Below, in pieces: positions 60,481-64,000 of a stretch of 64,000 nucleotides of DNA (the first letter of the stretch is position 1; the number at the start of each line of letters is the position of its first letter). Source of the stretch: CAYFKJ01 sp964343605 (lineage in GTDB: Bacteria > Pseudomonadota > Alphaproteobacteria > UBA2966); NCBI GenBank assembly GCA_964343605.1, contig CAYFKJ010000007.1, forward strand, positions 192,865-256,864. Reading direction: 5' to 3'. The translations under genes and the position numbers were made by a program. Below the pieces are notes generated by a model that did not search any database, was not told the origin of the DNA, and saw nothing but the letters and a program-made list of their open reading frames with translations.

Positions 60481-61188
60481 ATGGAAGCTTCGCTCGCCAC
60501 ACTCGACGGTCTTGAAGGCAATCAACCCCTTTCGGCAGGTCAACTGGCCGCAATCCTGCGCAAGGGCTTGCGCGACCGGACGGCAATTACCCGGAAGCAG
60601 CCTTGGCAGCTTCTCGAGCAGGCGCTCGATATCGTCACGACCGCCGAGATCCGCCTGGCCGAGCAGAAGCGGCGCATCGCGATGCTGGAATCGCAGGTCC
60701 TGACCGATCCCCTGACAGGACTGATCAACCGCCGCGGCTTCGACGAACATCTTGCCAGAACGTTGGCCGGCGCCAAACGCCATGGCGATTCGGGCGTTCT
60801 GGTATACATCGACCTCGACGATTTCAAACCCACCAACGACAATCACGGTCACGAAGCGGGCGACGCAGTGCTGAAACGGGTCGCCAAGCTGCTGATCGAA
60901 AACACCCGCGGCTCCGACATCGTCGCCCGTCTCGGCGGCGACGAATTCGCCGTTATCCTGACCCACACCAGCGCTGCCGAAGGCTTGTTCCGGACCCGCA
61001 AGCTGCAGGGCATTTTGGCTGCCGCCCATGCCAAGTACGGCGGCCTGCGCATCCCCATTCAGGCCAGTTTCGGCGCCGCCCCTTACGATGCCGAAAGCAG
61101 CGAATCGGAAGTGCTGCGCATGGCAGACGCCGCCATGTACGACGAGAAGCGCAAGCGTTCCCGCCGCATGGCCATGGCCGCCGAATAG
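60481..61188 (+). CDS. Soluble GGDEF diguanylate cyclase
   Basis: 235 aa. A helical N-terminal part (about 1-75, ending in a coiled coil EIRLAEQKRRIAMLESQ) leads to a complete GGDEF domain: LTDPLTGLINRRGFDEHL, metal site IDLDDFKPTND, active site RLGGDEFAVIL with an RGSD inhibition site five residues before. No membrane anchor or standard sensor. Preceded by about 215 bases of noncoding DNA; RBS agagg before the ATG. Ends at a strong terminator. Confidence 0.92.
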   Translation: MEASLATLDGLEGNQPLSAGQLAAILRKGLRDRTAITRKQPWQLLEQALDIVTTAEIRLAEQKRRIAMLESQVLTDPLTGLINRRGFDEHLARTLAGAKRHGDSGVLVYIDLDDFKPTNDNHGHEAGDAVLKRVAKLLIENTRGSDIVARLGGDEFAVILTHTSAAEGLFRTRKLQGILAAAHAKYGGLRIPIQASFGAAPYDAESSESEVLRMADAAMYDEKRKRSRRMAMAAE

Positions 61189-61224
61189 CCGAGAGCCGGT
61201 CTCCCCCTCCCTCTCAAACTGAAA

Positions 61225-61257
61225 AGGGCGCGGACAAATTGATCCGCGCCCTCTTTT
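61225..61257 (+). terminator. Bidirectional terminator between diguanylate cyclase and CHASE2 kinase
   Basis: Ten-base perfect arms agggcgcgga/tccgcgccct around caaattga, with aaaa before and cttttg after. It ends the cyclase gene on the plus strand and the convergent kinase gene on the minus strand. Confidence 0.92.
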
Positions 61258-61281
61258 GTGGCAATCGCGGCAGACCGCTGG

Positions 61282-63516
61282 CTAGTGCACGGCCGAACTG
61301 ACTTCCGGAGGCGAGTCGGTCTGGGGCAGCGTGATCATTACCTCGGTGCCCTCGCCGAACTGGCTTCTCAATTCCAACCTGCCGTCGTGCATTTCGATCA
61401 GTTGCTTCGCCAGCGTCAGGCCCAAGCCCGTGCCTTCGACATTTGAAGGTACGCCAGCGCGCGCCTGGCCGAACGGCGCCAGGACGGTTTCCAACTCCTC
61501 GGCGCGGATGCCGATGCCGGTGTCGGACACCACAATTTTCAGCTCGCCCTCTTCGTTGCGTCCCACGGCCAGATTGACCTTGCCGCCGGGCGGCGTGAAC
61601 TTGACCGCGTTGCTCAGGAGATTGACCAAAACCTGCTTGATCGCCCGCTCATCCCCCCAGGCGTAGACGACGTCGGTATCGATCCGGGTATCCAGCGTCA
61701 CCTGACCTTCGATGGCGCGGTGTTCGACGAAGCGTAGCGAATTTTCGATCAACGCCTGAACGTCGAGCATTTCCTTGTGCAGTTCGAACCGGTCGGATTC
61801 GATCTTCGAGAGGTCGAGCACGTCATTGATCAGGCTGAGGAGGTGCTGGCCCGAGGACAGAATGCTGCCGAGGTATTCCTTCTGCCGATCATTCAACGTG
61901 CCCGGCTTTTCGCTGAGGGCCAATTGTGAGAAGCCGAGCACGGCGTTCAAGGGCGTGCGCAACTCGTGGCTCATGTTGGCGAGGAAGGTCGATTTGGCCC
62001 GGTTGGCGGACTGCGCCTGGATGCGCGCGGTATATTCGGCAAGTTCCGCATGCTTCCGCTTGGTCACATCGACCAGCGTGCAGACGTAGCTGGTCCGGGT
62101 CGATTTCCGCTTCTCCAGCGGATGATCCGAGGGTGCATCCTCAACAGGTTTGACAATGACCTCAACGAACAAATTCGTTCCGTCCTTGCGTTTCGCCTCG
62201 AGTTCGCGCGGCTGGCCGAGATCGTAGATCATCAGGCCGGGGTCGAGAATGTCGCCGCGAAATTTCCCGTCGTCCTTGACGAACAATTCGTCAAACCGTT
62301 GTCCGATAACCTCGTTGGCGCTGTTGCCGAACAGTTCCTCGGCGGCCGGATTAAAGATGCTGATGCGGCTGTCATGGCCGATCACCACAATGGCGTGACC
62401 CGCCGTATCCAGAATGACATCGCCGAGAGCCTTCTGGCGCCTGAGCGACATCGCGTTGACGAAGAGGCGCAGGGATTGGCGGTCGATCTGCAGGACAAGG
62501 GAAGCGCCGTAGCCGGCGATGGCAACGAAAATCAGCGGCGCCACTTCGACGATTTTCGGCGACAGCGCGGAAACGCCGATACCGGCGGCAAATATCCCCA
62601 ATGATCCGACGCCCGCCAACGCCAAACCGCTGGTCCAACGCATCCCGGAGTAACGCGGCACCAAAAGGACCGACAGCCCCAGTATCAGGATCAGCGTGAC
62701 GATCTCCGGCAAGCGCTGCAGCGCCCTGCCCTGAATCAACGATTCGTAACCGAGGCCCTGCACCACCACGCCGGGTAGCGAGCGATGGACGGGCACCGCC
62801 AACTGATCGCCGAGTTCCACCGCCGTCGCGCCGACGATGATCCGCTTGCCCAATATCATCCTGGGGTCGAAGCGGCCGGCCAACACGTCGACAAATGAAA
62901 TATGGCGCAATTTCGCCAGCCGGATGCCGTAGTCGATATCGAAGGCGCCCGCGTCCAGGGATATCGGCTGATCGGTCAGAGCCGTGGCCATAACCGGCAG
63001 GACGCGTCCGTTCAGCAATTCGACGCGGTCCAGCCGGCGCACCATGCCGTCAGCATCGGGTCGGACGTTGATGGAGGCCAGGGCGGCGTGGCGTTGGAAG
63101 CGGGCGAGAGGCGCCGTCGTGACAACCTGCCGGTTTCCGTTCGGCATCAGGGACTGCTGCTTGAAGACAGGCAGAATGACTTTTCCCTGGCTCTTGGCCA
63201 AGGCAATTTCAAGCGCCAGATCATCGGACGGCGTCGAGGCGGAACTGAAATCGATGTCTAACGCCACCCTTTCGGCGCCGGCGGCGATCAACTTCTCCAA
63301 AACGCTGGCGTGGAATCTCCGGGGCCAGGGCCAGACGCCGATCTCGGCAATGCTTTTCGGATCGATGCTGATGGTTACCAGCGAATCCGCGGGCTCCGTC
63401 TTGATGATTTCGAAACGCAGGTCGGACAGCGCGTTCTCGGCAAACCGGAACGCGTTGGCGAAATACAACGCCGTTGTCAGTAGGAAGATGACGATGCTGA
63501 TGCGAAGCGCTGACAT
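61282..63516 (-). CDS. CHASE2-PAS histidine kinase
   Basis: About 744 aa. An N-terminal helix (ISIVIFLLTTALYFAN) precedes an extracytoplasmic CHASE2 domain (about 40-290; PWPRRFHASVLEKLIAAGAE, ALDIDFSS), then three membrane helices (ILILGLSVLLV and following), PAS (about 365-480), HisKA with His at about 517 (ANMSHELRTPLNAVLGFSQ) and HATPase (DTGIGI, GTGLGLTLAKQL). CHASE2 senses an unknown periplasmic signal. ATG 63516 has agga at good spacing; ATG 63522 and GTG 63540 are alternatives, the last directly adjoining the upstream stop. Co-directional with the GNS-repeat gene. Confidence 0.91.
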   Translation of the reverse strand: MSALRISIVIFLLTTALYFANAFRFAENALSDLRFEIIKTEPADSLVTISIDPKSIAEIGVWPWPRRFHASVLEKLIAAGAERVALDIDFSSASTPSDDLALEIALAKSQGKVILPVFKQQSLMPNGNRQVVTTAPLARFQRHAALASINVRPDADGMVRRLDRVELLNGRVLPVMATALTDQPISLDAGAFDIDYGIRLAKLRHISFVDVLAGRFDPRMILGKRIIVGATAVELGDQLAVPVHRSLPGVVVQGLGYESLIQGRALQRLPEIVTLILILGLSVLLVPRYSGMRWTSGLALAGVGSLGIFAAGIGVSALSPKIVEVAPLIFVAIAGYGASLVLQIDRQSLRLFVNAMSLRRQKALGDVILDTAGHAIVVIGHDSRISIFNPAAEELFGNSANEVIGQRFDELFVKDDGKFRGDILDPGLMIYDLGQPRELEAKRKDGTNLFVEVIVKPVEDAPSDHPLEKRKSTRTSYVCTLVDVTKRKHAELAEYTARIQAQSANRAKSTFLANMSHELRTPLNAVLGFSQLALSEKPGTLNDRQKEYLGSILSSGQHLLSLINDVLDLSKIESDRFELHKEMLDVQALIENSLRFVEHRAIEGQVTLDTRIDTDVVYAWGDERAIKQVLVNLLSNAVKFTPPGGKVNLAVGRNEEGELKIVVSDTGIGIRAEELETVLAPFGQARAGVPSNVEGTGLGLTLAKQLIEMHDGRLELRSQFGEGTEVMITLPQTDSPPEVSSAVH

Positions 63517-63540
63517 ACCCATGATCCTCGCGCCGCCCAC

Positions 63541-64000
63541 CTAGGAGTTGCCTTTGCCGGAATTTCCGTTGCCGGAATTTCCGCTGTTACCCGAGTTACC
63601 GCTATTTCCGGAATTTCCGCTGTTTCCGGAGTTTCCGGAATTACCGCTATTACCCGAGTTTCCGGAATTACCGCTGTTACCGGAGTTCCCCGAATTGCCG
63701 CTGTTGCCCGAGTTGCCGGAGTTACCGGAATTTCCGCTGTTGCCCGAGTTACCACTGTTGCCCGAGTTGCCGGAGTTACCGGAATTTCCGCTGTTGCCCG
63801 AGTTACCGCTGTTGCCCGAGTTACCGCTATTGCCTGAGCTGCCGCTGTTGCCCGAGTTACCGCTGTTGCCCGAGTTACCTGAATTACCGCTGTTGCCCGA
63901 ATTGCCGCTGTTTCCGGAGTTCCCCGAATTGCCGCTGTTGCCCGAGTTCCCCGAATTGCCGCTGTTACCCGAGTTTCCGGAATTACCGCTGTTTCCGCTG
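63541..64000 (-). CDS. C-terminus of a protein with Gly-Asn-Ser tandem repeats, cut by window edge
   Basis: On the minus strand one open frame without interruption reads (S-G-N)n for about 150 residues, ending GKGNS and a TAG at 63541-63543. The DNA is a 9-base tandem array with synonymous changes (AGC/TCG/TCC for Ser, GGC/GGG/GGA for Gly, AAC/AAT for Asn), which points to selection on the protein. One variant unit has Ser in place of Asn. The N-terminal domain is outside the window. CHASE2 genes are often next to FecR-domain genes, so a FecR-type secreted protein with a flexible tail is my guess, unproven. The downstream kinase starts at or just after its stop. Confidence 0.82.
   Translation of the reverse strand, partial: SGNSGNSGNSGNSGNSGNSGNSGNSGNSGNSGNSGNSGNSGNSGNSGNSGNSGSSGNSGNSGNSGNSGNSGNSGNSGNSGNSGNSGNSGNSGNSGNSGNSGNSGNSGNSGNSGNSGNSGNSGNSGNSGNSGNSGNSGNSGNSGNGNSGKGNS

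Noticed and set aside
63477..63755. 92-aa minus-strand open frame rich in Thr, Pro and Ile
   Set aside because: It is another frame of the GNS array and of the kinase start; the GNS frame runs unbroken to the window edge and explains the DNA.
63541..64000. Tandem array resembling a CRISPR or satellite DNA
   Set aside because: The unit is 9 bases without spacers, keeps one frame open throughout, and varies synonymously; it is coding repeat sequence.

Overview
The window looks like a chromosomal segment of a GC-rich alphaproteobacterium, most likely of the Rhodospirillales type. The basis is the pleD-divK pair next to a DUF3572 gene, an EipB/DUF1849 envelope protein, a gatCAB operon, the pyrB/pyrC-like/plsY/dprA/topA/rnr block, and the many PleC/DivJ-like histidine kinases. 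The assignment is an inference from gene content and style; no marker gene was compared.

Layout. 0-7.5 kb: partial dapA, a soluble lytic transglycosylase, a HAD dehalogenase / alpha-beta hydrolase / threonine dehydratase run, and a receiver-kinase. 7.5-9.8 kb: a decayed stretch with the tail of a sugar-binding protein and an in-frame chimera of a MalF-type permease with the C-terminal half of a GcvT/dimethylglycine-dehydrogenase-like protein. 9.8-16 kb: a GNAT protein, an OYE-type iron-sulfur flavoenzyme, tRNA-Ser(GCU), two paralogous small secreted proteins with hairpin-rich leaders, and a membrane kinase. 16-23 kb: YbaK, two GSTs, and an operon racemase - Sel1 - BtuF-like - fetA - fetB. This operon is interrupted by a 1.7 kb AT-rich insertion carrying a ParA-like ATPase and a 148-aa protein of unknown function, flanked by 152-bp direct repeats of the btuF/fetA junction. 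23-30.5 kb: acyl-CoA ligase, a 57-aa ORF with its own terminator, a second membrane kinase, and a cAMP-type module (class III cyclase, a perfect TGTGA-N6-TCACA site, a CRP-like regulator) next to a radical SAM gene.

30.5-53 kb is mainly housekeeping: gatB/A/C, ruvX, an AEC transporter, pyrB, a degenerate pyrC-like gene, plsY, dprA, topA, rnr, DUF983, NUDIX, MFS and rpmG. Between rnr and DUF983 lies a signalling cassette (hemerythrin, kinase, solute-binding protein, MetE-like protein, HPt plus pseudo-receiver). 53-64 kb holds pleD, divK, DUF3572, a HAD-like protein, a PAS kinase, a ROK sugar kinase, EipB, a 2-hydroxyacid dehydrogenase, a diguanylate cyclase, a CHASE2 kinase, and the end of a protein made of Gly-Asn-Ser triplets that runs off the right edge.

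Taken together, the accessory content is dominated by signal transduction: six PleC/DivJ-style kinases, DivK, PleD, an HPt protein, two c-di-GMP cyclases and one cNMP cyclase with its regulator. The most unusual items are the ParA element with its duplicated junction, the permease-GcvT chimera, the CRP/cyclase circuit with a visible operator, and the GNS-repeat/CHASE2 pair.
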